Shown: positions 25,567-33,976 of the stretch, piece by piece
How positions within the stretch are numbered: position 1 is the first letter of the stretch
Layout: the number at the start of each line of letters is the position of its first letter
Assembly (NCBI GenBank): GCA_025352795.1
Contig: JANXSF010000130.1
Span: forward strand, 1-64,000
Source of the DNA: Acidobacteriota bacterium
GTDB lineage: Bacteria > Acidobacteriota > Terriglobia > Bryobacterales > Bryobacteraceae
Direction of reading: 5' to 3'
Length of the DNA: 64,000 nucleotides
Program-made: the position numbers and the translations under genes
Notes under the pieces: model-generated
Database searches by the model: none
Told to the model about the DNA's origin: nothing
Seen by the model: only the letters and a program-made list of their open reading frames with translations

Positions 25567-28500
25567 CTAGAAATCAACCTTTAACCCAAGTTGCATACTG
25601 CGAGATCCACCAGCGCTTGTCACGAAACCAAAGGTAGCGTCACCCAGGTTGGTGTTGGGGTTGCCGAATTGTGGAGTGTTGGTGATAGAGAATGCTTCGC
25701 CACGAATTTCCATCTTGAACCGTTCCGTTAGGTTGAAGACTTTGAAAAGGGAAGCATCCAGGTTGAAGAAGCCCGGGCCATTGAAGATGTTGCGTCCGGA
25801 GTTTCCGAAACGTGCACCAACAGGGGCCGCGAAGCTGGAGCGGCTGAACCATTCACTACCGCCATTGGCGATTGTGTTGATTCCGCCTGGGGTCTGAACC
25901 GCAGCAACCTGATCGGCTGTCTGCGTGTTCCCGGGGGCGTTCAGTGCCACGGCACTGGTGGTGATGGTGAGCGGGGTTCCTGTCATCAGCGTAAGAATCC
26001 CGTTTGCCCGCCAGCCGCCAATGATTTTGGAAGCCATTCCAGAATTCATCCAGCGTTGACCTTTACCAAAGGGCAGTTCATAAACATAGCTTTGGACAAA
26101 AGTGTGAGTGCGATCAAAATCGTTCCGCGCGTAGTTACGACGGAAGTCAATGTACCAACGTGGCCCACCATCATCGCCGGTTTGGAAACCCATTCCCTTG
26201 GCGTAAGTGTAGGCGGTTGTCACACCCAGGCTTTTTGTGAAGCGACGGTCAAGCTTCACTTGAAGACCGTTGTAACTGGTGGAATAACCTGCGAACAGTA
26301 AGTTCACACCAGCAGTGCGGCGCAGGGTGGGGAATTGCGGCAAACCGTTATTACCCTGGCCGATGGCGGCAAAGGAGTTGGCGGCGTTCAAATTATAATT
26401 GACTACCTGATGAACTCCGTGGCTGCCAAGGTAGGTCAGGTCCAGAACAAAGTTTGCAGGCAGCGTGCGCTGAATGGCGAAGTTCCATGTCTCAACGTAG
26501 GGGTTCTTGAAACTCTGATTGATTGAGTTATAAGCCTGGTTGATAGGGGGATTTTTGATAATGCCATCGGTAGGAATCGGCACGTTGATTGGAGGGGGGA
26601 ATCCACTCTGAAAAGTGGCGATGCGTCCATCGGGAAGCACTGCGGGACCATAGCTGGCCACGGCTGGATCAAACTGATTGTTGGCTCTTACAGGATAATT
26701 ATAGGCGTAGTTGTTATCAGGAAAAGGAGTGTAACTAATGCCGAATCCAGACCGGACCACGGTCTTGTCATTAAACCGGTAAGCAATGCCTGAGCGAGGC
26801 GCGAAATAATTTTTATGGAACGCAACGCCAAGGTTCGATGGCACTGCGCCAATGCCTGCAATCTCAAGCGTGTTGTTCACAAAGTTGTAATTGGAAAAGC
26901 CACCAGCAAAGCGCGGTTTAGCGGGCGGATATAGCTCATAGCGCAAGCCCAAATTAACCGTTAGCTTTGGAGTGACCACCCAAGTGTCTTGAGCGAAGAA
27001 GAAATACTGCCAGGCGCGATACGCCGGAAAGTAAGTTGCTAAGTCACGCCCAGCCTGGCTGGGCAGGTCAAGCAGGAAACTGGCGATATTGTTTGTAAAC
27101 GAAGTAGGTGCAGATTGCCCAGTGGCTGGTCTCACGCCAGTCTGCCCATCGCCAAAACTATACAGGCCACGAGGGCTGAAGGTTTGGGTCTGTAGCAACT
27201 CATCGCGAACACGCCGTAAATCTACGCCCCATTTGAAAGTATGATTGTTGAAATTCTTGGTCCACGTGTTGACCAGATTAATATTGGCCTCGGCACGCAC
27301 CCACGGTATGCTGGGCGAATATCCAATTGCGGGATTAGAATAGCCACCATTGAGATTGATACCGACAATGCCGCTAGAAAAATTGTCGATGTTGACGCCG
27401 GGCACGCCCAGTTGGTCGGAAGCCTTGGTTCCGTAGTCAGTATTTTGGGCGACGTTATTATAGTGCGCAATGCCCACGCGTACTTCAGTAACTAAAGTGT
27501 TAGTCACCAGGCGATTGTAGTTGAGGCCAGCGCTGTAGGTTTTTTGAATGCCAACTCCTTGAAACGCACCTTGAGCAGGACCACCGGCAATGCCGAAAAT
27601 CGGAGCCTGTGAAGTTACTGGGCGGCCAAAGCTGAAGCGACCGGTCATGCGGTCTTTATCTGTGATATTCCAATCCATCTTGTAATCAAAGGAATGGGAG
27701 TCCTTATAGAAGGGGAGTAGCGCGAAATAATTATTGGTGTCGCCAGGGAGGTTCGGAGCAGGTACAAGACCCAGGATCTTGGTCGAAATGGGATTAATGC
27801 GACTGGTGGGAATAATATTCCCTTGGAAGGGTACTCGTCCTGTGCCATCAGCATTTCCGGTAGCCGGATCATAGATCACGGTGGTGGACCGTGCAAGGTT
27901 CCCCGACCGCAGATCCATAGCAGGAATGCTTACCCGATTGGTATTGGCCTGATGATCCGATACGCGCAGATAATCGCCAAAGAAAAACAGTTTATTTTTG
28001 ATCACATGTCCGCCGATGTTGCCGCCGTAGTAGTTGTAGGTTTGGTGGCCAACGGACGGGTTGAAGAAGCTACGGGCATCGAATTCGGAATTGCGGAGGA
28101 ACTCGTAAACCGAACCGTGCAGACTGTTGGTGCCAGACTTCAATTGCACGTTGGTCACGGCACCGGATGCGCGGCCCAGTTCAGCATCGAAATTAGAAGT
28201 AGATACGGCGACGGCCTGAATCGCTTCAATAGGAGGCGTCATGATCTGTAACAGACCAGTGCGTTGATTATTATCCACGCCCTCAATCATGTAGTTGTTC
28301 CCTTGACGCATGTTGCCGTTCACTTGGGTTTGCAGAGTATTGGCGGCATTGAAAAACTGCGAATGTTGAAAAGAAGATCGAGTGGTTCCGGGAACTAGAT
28401 TCAGCAAATTCTGATAATTGCGTCCAGTGCCCAAAGGCAGACTGGCGGCAATTTCTCTATCAATTTGACGACCGGTGTCGGAGCGATCCGTCTGCAACAA

Positions 28501-28872
28501 CGGTGTATCGGCCCTGACCTCAATACTCTCGCTGACGTTACCAGGCTGAAGCACAAGGTCCACACGAGGAGACGTGTTGATCTGAAGTTCCACCCCTGTG
28601 CGGCTGGAACGTTTGAAGCCAGCGACCTCAGCAGAGACGGTGTATGTTCCCGGCGCAAGGTCGGGGAAACTGTAATTGCCACTCTCGTTGGTGGTTGTGG
28701 AACGAGAAATGCCAGTGTTGGATTCGGTGATGGTGATCTTGGCGTTTGGTGCTGATGCACCGCTTACGTCGGTGATTGTGCCGAGTAAGCTTCCGGTGAC
28801 GGCTTGTGAAAACGCTGTATTTGTAGCAAATAGCAGGACTACCATCGCGAAGATGGACGTTCGTAGCTTCAT
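25567..28872 (-). CDS. Oar-like TonB-dependent receptor
   Basis: The 1101-residue outer-membrane protein starts at the ATG at 28872 behind AGAGG; an earlier ATG at 28923 is less likely because the signal peptide (MKLRTSIFAMVVLLFATNTA) begins here. Residues ~25-110 form a carboxypeptidase-regulatory beta-sandwich (GSLLGTITDVSGASAPNAKI). A plug domain follows (about 130-240; NYMIEGVDNNQRTG, RASGAVTNVQLKSGTN), then a large beta-barrel ending in an aromatic residue (LGLKVDF). These receptors import oligosaccharides or peptides, or act as adhesins. No SusD partner is nearby, as is usual in acidobacteria. A terminator follows it. Confidence 0.92.
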   Translation of the reverse strand: MKLRTSIFAMVVLLFATNTAFSQAVTGSLLGTITDVSGASAPNAKITITESNTGISRSTTTNESGNYSFPDLAPGTYTVSAEVAGFKRSSRTGVELQINTSPRVDLVLQPGNVSESIEVRADTPLLQTDRSDTGRQIDREIAASLPLGTGRNYQNLLNLVPGTTRSSFQHSQFFNAANTLQTQVNGNMRQGNNYMIEGVDNNQRTGLLQIMTPPIEAIQAVAVSTSNFDAELGRASGAVTNVQLKSGTNSLHGSVYEFLRNSEFDARSFFNPSVGHQTYNYYGGNIGGHVIKNKLFFFGDYLRVSDHQANTNRVSIPAMDLRSGNLARSTTVIYDPATGNADGTGRVPFQGNIIPTSRINPISTKILGLVPAPNLPGDTNNYFALLPFYKDSHSFDYKMDWNITDKDRMTGRFSFGRPVTSQAPIFGIAGGPAQGAFQGVGIQKTYSAGLNYNRLVTNTLVTEVRVGIAHYNNVAQNTDYGTKASDQLGVPGVNIDNFSSGIVGINLNGGYSNPAIGYSPSIPWVRAEANINLVNTWTKNFNNHTFKWGVDLRRVRDELLQTQTFSPRGLYSFGDGQTGVRPATGQSAPTSFTNNIASFLLDLPSQAGRDLATYFPAYRAWQYFFFAQDTWVVTPKLTVNLGLRYELYPPAKPRFAGGFSNYNFVNNTLEIAGIGAVPSNLGVAFHKNYFAPRSGIAYRFNDKTVVRSGFGISYTPFPDNNYAYNYPVRANNQFDPAVASYGPAVLPDGRIATFQSGFPPPINVPIPTDGIIKNPPINQAYNSINQSFKNPYVETWNFAIQRTLPANFVLDLTYLGSHGVHQVVNYNLNAANSFAAIGQGNNGLPQFPTLRRTAGVNLLFAGYSTSYNGLQVKLDRRFTKSLGVTTAYTYAKGMGFQTGDDGGPRWYIDFRRNYARNDFDRTHTFVQSYVYELPFGKGQRWMNSGMASKIIGGWRANGILTLMTGTPLTITTSAVALNAPGNTQTADQVAAVQTPGGINTIANGGSEWFSRSSFAAPVGARFGNSGRNIFNGPGFFNLDASLFKVFNLTERFKMEIRGEAFSITNTPQFGNPNTNLGDATFGFVTSAGGSRSMQLGLKVDF

Positions 28873-28943
28873 GGCTAACCTCTTTTTACTTAAGATGGAA
28901 CAAACTTGAAGGAGTCTGTTCACGAGTTTGTGACCCTATCTTA

Positions 28944-28949
28944 ATTATA
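28944..28949 (-). promoter_or_regulatory. Candidate -10 (TATAAT) of the TonB receptor gene
   Basis: TATAAT on the minus strand lies about 71 bases upstream of the receptor ATG, which gives a leader long enough to use the AGAGG ribosome site. The -35 region is AT-rich without a clear consensus. Confidence 0.4.
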
Positions 28950-29131
28950 GGTCCACGATTGCAAAGAAAATTGCAGAGGCGGATGGATCGTTGTTAAATG
29001 AAGGCATGGTTCCATAGTTGCCTGTTTAACACGTTGAAAAAGAACTACAGATTTGTCTATCTACAAGCCTCGTGACCTTCCTTATCCACTCGATAAAAAT
29101 TATCATCTCGCCAACCTATTTACTCACCGTG

Positions 29132-29199
29132 CAGGAAGCCTCATACTCATTGCTAGGAGCCCGCTTCCCTCCTTCCTGTTTTCCGCTCATCGTCTGAGC
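29132..29199 (+). promoter_or_regulatory. Leader hairpins before cobA, possible attenuator
   Basis: Two mutually exclusive pairings share one arm. GGAAGC (29134-29139) can pair with GCTTCC (29163-29168), or CAGGAAG (29132-29138) can pair with CTTCCTG (29172-29178), which is followed by TTTT. A further stem GCTCA / TGAGC (29185-29199) lies just downstream. Competing structures in the leader of a nitrate-assimilation operon could regulate by attenuation. The loops do not match the hexaloop rule for ANTAR/NasR targets. Low confidence. Confidence 0.3.
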
Positions 29200-29237
29200 T
29201 TCCACTCGTCACAATTTGTTCAACTTAGGAACCAAGC

Positions 29238-29990
29238 ATGGGAAAAGTGTACCTACTCGGCGCAGGCCCTGGTGACCCAGACCTGTTAACCATCAAAGCC
29301 CTCCGCATTTTGCAGAGTGCCGATGTTGTGCTGTATGACCGCCTGGTCAGCCCTGAAATTTTGGCCCTTGCCAACCCACACGCGCTGTTAATCCACACCG
29401 GCAAACGTCATGGCCAACAGGAAGAGATTCAAAACGAAATCAACTCCCTTATGCTGGAGCATGCTTCACAAGATAAAACTGTTGTCCGCCTGAAAAGTGG
29501 CGACCCCTTGGTTTTCGGTCGTGGTGCTGAAGAATGGGCGCTGCTGCAGGCTCATGGAATTCAAGTGGAACTGGTTCCTGGTATTAGCTCGGCGATCTCA
29601 GTTCCAGCATTGGCGGGCATTCCACTTACGTGTAGAGGCATTGCATCCTCTTTCGCTGTGATCACTGGACACAACCAAAAATCGGAAACGCCTGATTGGA
29701 TGAAGTTCCGTGGGGTAGACACTTTAGTAATTCTGATGGGCGTTGAAAATCGCGTCCGCATTGCGACGGAATTGATAGCGCTCGGTCGACCCGCATCAGA
29801 ACCAGTGGCCTTCATTGAACGTGGTTCCACTGATCGCGAACGGGTTGTAATTTCTACGCTGGCCGAAGTATCCCGGGGTCAAGTGGACGTTGTCTCGCCA
29901 GCCGTTTGCGTCGTGGGTGAAGTGGTTCGGCTGCGATCACAGCTTTGTGCAAATACGGTTGAAGAACAGGGGGTGCTGATTGCCCGTTGA
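29238..29990 (+). CDS. cobA: Uroporphyrinogen-III C-methyltransferase
   Basis: SUMT methylates uroporphyrinogen III twice with S-adenosylmethionine to give precorrin-2, the precursor of sirohaem and cobalamin. The 250-residue protein has all tetrapyrrole-methylase signatures: VYLLGAGPGDPDLLTIKA at the start, VVLYDRLVSPEIL, VRLKSGDPLVFGRGAEE, VELVPGISSAISVPA and PLTCRGIASSFAVITGH. It lacks the oxidase/ferrochelatase half found in CysG. As first gene of a nitrate-reductase operon, its likely job is sirohaem for an assimilatory nitrite reductase, which is not in this window. AGGAA lies about eight bases before the ATG. Confidence 0.93.
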   Translation: MGKVYLLGAGPGDPDLLTIKALRILQSADVVLYDRLVSPEILALANPHALLIHTGKRHGQQEEIQNEINSLMLEHASQDKTVVRLKSGDPLVFGRGAEEWALLQAHGIQVELVPGISSAISVPALAGIPLTCRGIASSFAVITGHNQKSETPDWMKFRGVDTLVILMGVENRVRIATELIALGRPASEPVAFIERGSTDRERVVISTLAEVSRGQVDVVSPAVCVVGEVVRLRSQLCANTVEEQGVLIAR

Positions 29991-31473
29991 ACTCCCGCTG
30001 CTTCAATATCCGCATGACCATCAATTCACCTTGCTGGTGAAAGACCCTGCCAAGTTGATGCCCACCCGTGCACCGAATCCTGGGGAACAGTACCGGTTCC
30101 ACTTCGACATGGGTGCCTGCATCGGCTGCAAGTGTTGCGTGGTGGCATGTAATGAACAAAACGGAAATCCGGCCCATTTGAACTGGCGTCGAGTCGGCGA
30201 AATTGAAGGCGGAGTCTATCCGGAAACGCAGCGCTGGCACATGTCCATGGGCTGTAATCATTGCCTGGAACCATCTTGCATGACCGGCTGCCCGGTAGAA
30301 GCTTACACAAAAGACACGGCCACCGGTATTGTCCTGCACTCCGCTGATACTTGCATCGGCTGTCAATACTGCACCTGGAATTGTTCCTATGGCGTGCCGC
30401 AGTACAACGAAGATCGTGGTGTGGTGGGCAAGTGCGATATGTGCCATGGGCGGTTGACTACGGGTCAAGCTCCGGCATGCGTCAACGCTTGTCCGGAAGG
30501 CGCCATCATGATTGAACTGGTGGACATGTTGGCATGGAGTCGCGATCATGCCCTTGGCGATGCCCCGGGCATGCCTTCTTCCGACGATAGTCTTTCCACA
30601 ACTCGAGTCACTATGCCGGCGAAAGCTATGCCGGAACTGGGTCGTGTTGACGTAGCTCGTGTACAGCCTCAGCACGTCCATTTATCGCTGGTATTTCTGT
30701 TAGTCCTAACGCAACTCTCCGCTGGTGCTTTCGCGACGTTTGCATTGCTGGAACTGCTTGGGCAACAGCTTTCGCCACTATCCGCCATCTTGCCGCTAAC
30801 CATTGCGATGATCGCTCTTGCAGCCGCACCAATGCACTTGGGTCGACCCATTCACGCCTATCGGGCCATCAAAAACTGGAAGCGCAGTTGGCTGAGTCGT
30901 GAGATTTTGGGTCTATCCATATTCGCCGGTGCAGCCACCGCTTACGCAGGTGCACTGTACTTAAACTTGCCGTTCACCAAATTACTTTCCTTAGGCGCAC
31001 TGGCCGCAGGTTGCCTTGGCGTTCTCTGCTCTGCGCGCATTTACATGGTGAAGGCGCGACCGTCCTGGAATAGTAACTTCACCATTTCCGATTTCTTCCT
31101 CACCGCCGCCATGCTTGGACCACGAATTGTGCTGATGGCAGGAGCTAGTGATTCTGCTTTTGTATACGCCTTCGCCGTTGCCGCATCCGTTCTTCAAGCC
31201 GTTAATCATCTCCTGAAAGATCATTGGCTACGTTCATCGGAAATGTACGAACTCTCTTTGCCTGCGGGGCTGCTCAGAGGTCCACTGTTCAATCCTTCTT
31301 ATGCCCGCTATAGTTTGTGGATGCTGGCGTTGATCACACTTCGGTATAGTCCAGCAGCATCGTTCCTCTGTGCACTGGCTGCTGAAATGTTGAGTCGCTG
31401 GTTGTTCTTCGCAAGTGTCGTTCCCAAGACAGTTGCGTCCACTTTCCTTACTCCAAGGGGCGCACACGGATGA
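29980..31473 (+). CDS. Fused DmsB-DmsC-like iron-sulphur/membrane electron-transfer subunit
   Basis: The 497-residue protein joins two parts usually made separately. Residues ~35-190 are a four-cluster ferredoxin of the DmsB/NrfC type, with 16 cysteines in four groups (47/50/53/57, 92/95/100/104, 125/128/131/135, 152/155/167/171). Residues ~215-490 form about eight membrane helices of the DmsC/NrfD type. The best start is TTG at 29980 (LPVELPLL), overlapping cobA by 11 bases behind AGGGGG; no ATG occurs before the first Cys group except at Met27. It lacks a Tat signal, so the iron-sulphur part faces the cytoplasm. It overlaps the molybdoenzyme gene by four bases and would feed it quinol electrons. 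Confidence 0.82.
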   Translation: MPVELPLLQYPHDHQFTLLVKDPAKLMPTRAPNPGEQYRFHFDMGACIGCKCCVVACNEQNGNPAHLNWRRVGEIEGGVYPETQRWHMSMGCNHCLEPSCMTGCPVEAYTKDTATGIVLHSADTCIGCQYCTWNCSYGVPQYNEDRGVVGKCDMCHGRLTTGQAPACVNACPEGAIMIELVDMLAWSRDHALGDAPGMPSSDDSLSTTRVTMPAKAMPELGRVDVARVQPQHVHLSLVFLLVLTQLSAGAFATFALLELLGQQLSPLSAILPLTIAMIALAAAPMHLGRPIHAYRAIKNWKRSWLSREILGLSIFAGAATAYAGALYLNLPFTKLLSLGALAAGCLGVLCSARIYMVKARPSWNSNFTISDFFLTAAMLGPRIVLMAGASDSAFVYAFAVAASVLQAVNHLLKDHWLRSSEMYELSLPAGLLRGPLFNPSYARYSLWMLALITLRYSPAASFLCALAAEMLSRWLFFASVVPKTVASTFLTPRGAHG

Positions 31474-33644
31474 ACTGGAAACGACTCATTGGCTTGGATA
31501 ATTTGAGTGAACAATACAAGTTCACAACAGATCCTGTGTTGGGTTATACGTCCTCAAAACGCTCGGCAGACAAGTGGGTGAAAAGCACTTGTGGTTACTG
31601 TTCGGTGGGCTGCGGCATGGAACTCGGGGTGACTGACGGCAAGCTGGTAGCCGTTCGCGGGTGGGAAGGACACCCGGTCAACTTAGGTAAGCTTTGCCCC
31701 AAAGGTCTTTCCGAACACCACATGGTGACGGCCACCAATCGCGCCAAATATCCTCTGCTGCGCCAGGGCGGCAAGCTGGTTCGTGTTGATTGGGAAGAAG
31801 CGCTAACCACCATGGTGGAAAAGTTTCGGGCCACGCAGTTGAAACACGGACCCTCGGCGCTTGGCGTCATCGGCACCGGCCAATTGTTGACCGAAGAATT
31901 CTACACGTTGGGCAAGTTGGTTCAACTCGGATTCGGAACCAACAATTACGATGGCAACACTACGTTATGCATGGCCAGCGCAGTTTCCGGCTATAAGTTG
32001 ACCTTCGGTAGCGACGGCCCTCCCGGTGCCTACGAAGACTTGCGAACGTCTGACGTCATCATGCTGATCGGTGCCAATATCGCCGACAATCATCCCATCC
32101 TATGTCAGCATTTGGATGCCAATCCCAACAAGTTCATCATCGTCGCCGACCCGCGCGTCACTAAGACCGCAATGCTCGCCGACCTCCATTTGCCACTGAA
32201 GCCGCGTACCGATATCGCGCTTCTCAATGGCATGGCCCATGTGTTGATTGAAGAAGAATTGATCAATCGGGAATACATCGCCGCCCATACCAATGGCTTT
32301 GAGGATCTTAAAAAACAGTTAGCCGAATACACACCGCAACACGTTTCCCAAATCACTGGACTATCAGTCGAAACCATACTCAACGTAGCCCGTCGCTACG
32401 GTCGAGCCAAGGCTGGTTTCCTGGCCTGGACCATGGGCGTGAACCATTCCACTCAGGGTGCAGAAACTGTAAACGTCATCAATAATCTGGCACTGCTGAC
32501 CGGCCAAATCGGCCGTTCTGGCGCTTCGCCATTTTCAATTACTGGTCAGTGCAACGCCATGGGGACACGGGAAGCAGGCTTTGCTTCGTCCATGCCTGGC
32601 TATCGTAAATTTGACAAACAAGCGCATCGCGAAGAGTTGGCTCAACTATGGAAAGTGAGTGTAGATCGCATTCCAACTGCACGCGGGTGGGCCTATCCAG
32701 ACATTATTGAAGGTGCGGTGAAAGGCAAAATTAAGGCGTTGTGGATCATTGCCACCAACCCATTGGTATCGTATCCCAATCAACAAATCTTGCGACACGC
32801 TCTGGGAGAATTGGATTTCCTGGTGGTGCAGGATGGCTTCCACCCTACTCCGACAACGGAACTAGCCGATCTGGTTTTGCCTGCCGCCATCTGGAGTGAA
32901 AAGCTGGGGACTTACACAAATTCCGAACGCCGTGTGAGCATCGCCAACATAGCGGTGGAGCCTCCTGGGGAAGCCAAATCAGACTTTGATATTTTCCTTG
33001 AAGTGGCCGGGAAGCTAGGATGTCGCGAAGAATTATTTCTAAATTGGAAGACTGCTCGCGACGCTTTCGATGAATGGAAACTTATCTCAAAGGGTCGTCT
33101 GTGTGATTATTCGGGCATGACCTATGAAGCCTTGGAAGAACATGGTGGTTTGCAATGGCCTTATCCCGAAGGCAAAACCGACGCCACGCCATCGCGCCTT
33201 TATGCTGATGGAAAGTACGAACATGACGACGGTAAAGCCAAGCTGTTGCCCGTCGCCTGGAAGCCTTTTCCAGAACAGCCCAACAAAGAATTCCCGTTTA
33301 TTCTAAACACAGGCCGCACGGTGGAACATTGGCACACCCGCACCAAGACCGCACAGGTGCCCATTCTGGAACGAATGTCACCGAATGCGTGGCTGGAAAT
33401 GAATCCTGTAGATGCCAAGCGTTTGAAGCTATCCACGCACGACAAAGTGAAAATCCTATCACGTCGTGGGGAGGTCACTGGCATTGAACTGCGTATAACA
33501 GAGATCACCGCACCAGGGCAGGTATTCATGCCGTTTCACTTTTCAGAGACGAATGTCAATGAAGTGACTCAGGATGCGTTCGACCCTATTTCGAGGGAAC
33601 CAAATTACAAGCAATGCGCCGTGGAAGTAGTGCGCGCGGAATAA
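31470..33644 (+). CDS. Assimilatory nitrate reductase catalytic subunit (NasA/NapA-like molybdoenzyme)
   Basis: This 724-residue bis-MGD oxidoreductase has its [4Fe-4S] ligands at C41, C44, C48 (STCGYCSVGCGM) and C76 (LCPKG). C167 in TTLCMASAVSGYKLTFGSDG lies where NapA/NasA place the molybdenum-ligating cysteine, and YEDLRTSDVIMLIGANIADN with HPIL is typical of nitrate reductases. The C-terminal molydopterin-dinucleotide domain includes NTGRTVEHWHTRTKT. There is no Tat signal, so the enzyme is cytoplasmic, consistent with assimilation. The sirohaem gene cobA and a membrane iron-sulphur subunit are in the same overlapping operon. Formate dehydrogenase is the main alternative, but selenocysteine and FDH motifs are absent. 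Confidence 0.85.
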   Translation: MNWKRLIGLDNLSEQYKFTTDPVLGYTSSKRSADKWVKSTCGYCSVGCGMELGVTDGKLVAVRGWEGHPVNLGKLCPKGLSEHHMVTATNRAKYPLLRQGGKLVRVDWEEALTTMVEKFRATQLKHGPSALGVIGTGQLLTEEFYTLGKLVQLGFGTNNYDGNTTLCMASAVSGYKLTFGSDGPPGAYEDLRTSDVIMLIGANIADNHPILCQHLDANPNKFIIVADPRVTKTAMLADLHLPLKPRTDIALLNGMAHVLIEEELINREYIAAHTNGFEDLKKQLAEYTPQHVSQITGLSVETILNVARRYGRAKAGFLAWTMGVNHSTQGAETVNVINNLALLTGQIGRSGASPFSITGQCNAMGTREAGFASSMPGYRKFDKQAHREELAQLWKVSVDRIPTARGWAYPDIIEGAVKGKIKALWIIATNPLVSYPNQQILRHALGELDFLVVQDGFHPTPTTELADLVLPAAIWSEKLGTYTNSERRVSIANIAVEPPGEAKSDFDIFLEVAGKLGCREELFLNWKTARDAFDEWKLISKGRLCDYSGMTYEALEEHGGLQWPYPEGKTDATPSRLYADGKYEHDDGKAKLLPVAWKPFPEQPNKEFPFILNTGRTVEHWHTRTKTAQVPILERMSPNAWLEMNPVDAKRLKLSTHDKVKILSRRGEVTGIELRITEITAPGQVFMPFHFSETNVNEVTQDAFDPISREPNYKQCAVEVVRAE

Positions 33645-33665
33645 TACTTGAAGCAGGTTTTAGCC

Positions 33666-33926
33666 TTATAAACACTTTCGGGCGGTAGTACCCTCAGCCG
33701 GAGCATCGTAAGCCGACTGCATGCCCATCAGCGTTTCCATCCTCGGTCCAAAGGCTTTTTCAATCAGCAACGCCATGTCTCCAGTCAGGTCAGCTCTGCC
33801 GTTGAGGAGACAAGAAAGTGCCTGCCTGGAAACACCCAATAAGCCTGCAGCGGCTGTCACGGAAAGACTGTGTCCCTCAATAATTTCGGACCTGATTACA
33901 ACGCCGGGATGCGGCGGGTTAAACAT
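33666..33926 (-). CDS. higA: HigA-type antitoxin, solitary
   Basis: The 86-residue protein starts at the ATG at 33926 behind AGGAGAG. It is a HigA/XRE helix-turn-helix protein: NPPHPGVVIRSEIIEG, then SVTAAAGLLGVSRQALSCLL (about 22-41) and NGRADLTGDMALLIEKAFG. HigA neutralises the HigB RNase and represses its operon. higB normally lies directly upstream, but here the preceding 50 bases hold no gene and then comes a membrane-protein gene, so no toxin is present. It may act as a stand-alone regulator or be a relic. The frame is open further upstream into the neighbour, but without family similarity. Confidence 0.82.
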   Translation of the reverse strand: MFNPPHPGVVIRSEIIEGHSLSVTAAAGLLGVSRQALSCLLNGRADLTGDMALLIEKAFGPRMETLMGMQSAYDAPAEGTTARKCL

Positions 33927-33976
33927 TGACGTCGTTTCTCTCCTAATGGTAATCCTCAAGATTGGGCGATCTACTG

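Larger units (their letters stand above)
28873..29237. other. Divergent intergenic region between TonB receptor and nitrate operon
   Basis: This 365-base gap holds the receptor promoter on its left side and the leader of the cobA operon on its right. A 78-codon frame from 29053 overlaps the cobA start but shows no recognisable protein and is probably not a gene. Hairpins at 29132-29199 are listed separately. Confidence 0.6.

Noticed and set aside
29132-29199. ANTAR/NasR target or known riboswitch before cobA
   Set aside because: The hairpins lack the hexaloop pattern and no cobalamin riboswitch core elements are visible.
29053-29289. 78-codon open frame before cobA
   Set aside because: It overlaps the cobA start out of frame and lies in the leader with hairpins; composition is not protein-like.
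31470-33644. Formate dehydrogenase assignment
   Set aside because: Local motifs (TTLCMASAV, ANIADNHPIL) and the sirohaem gene in the operon favour nitrate reductase.
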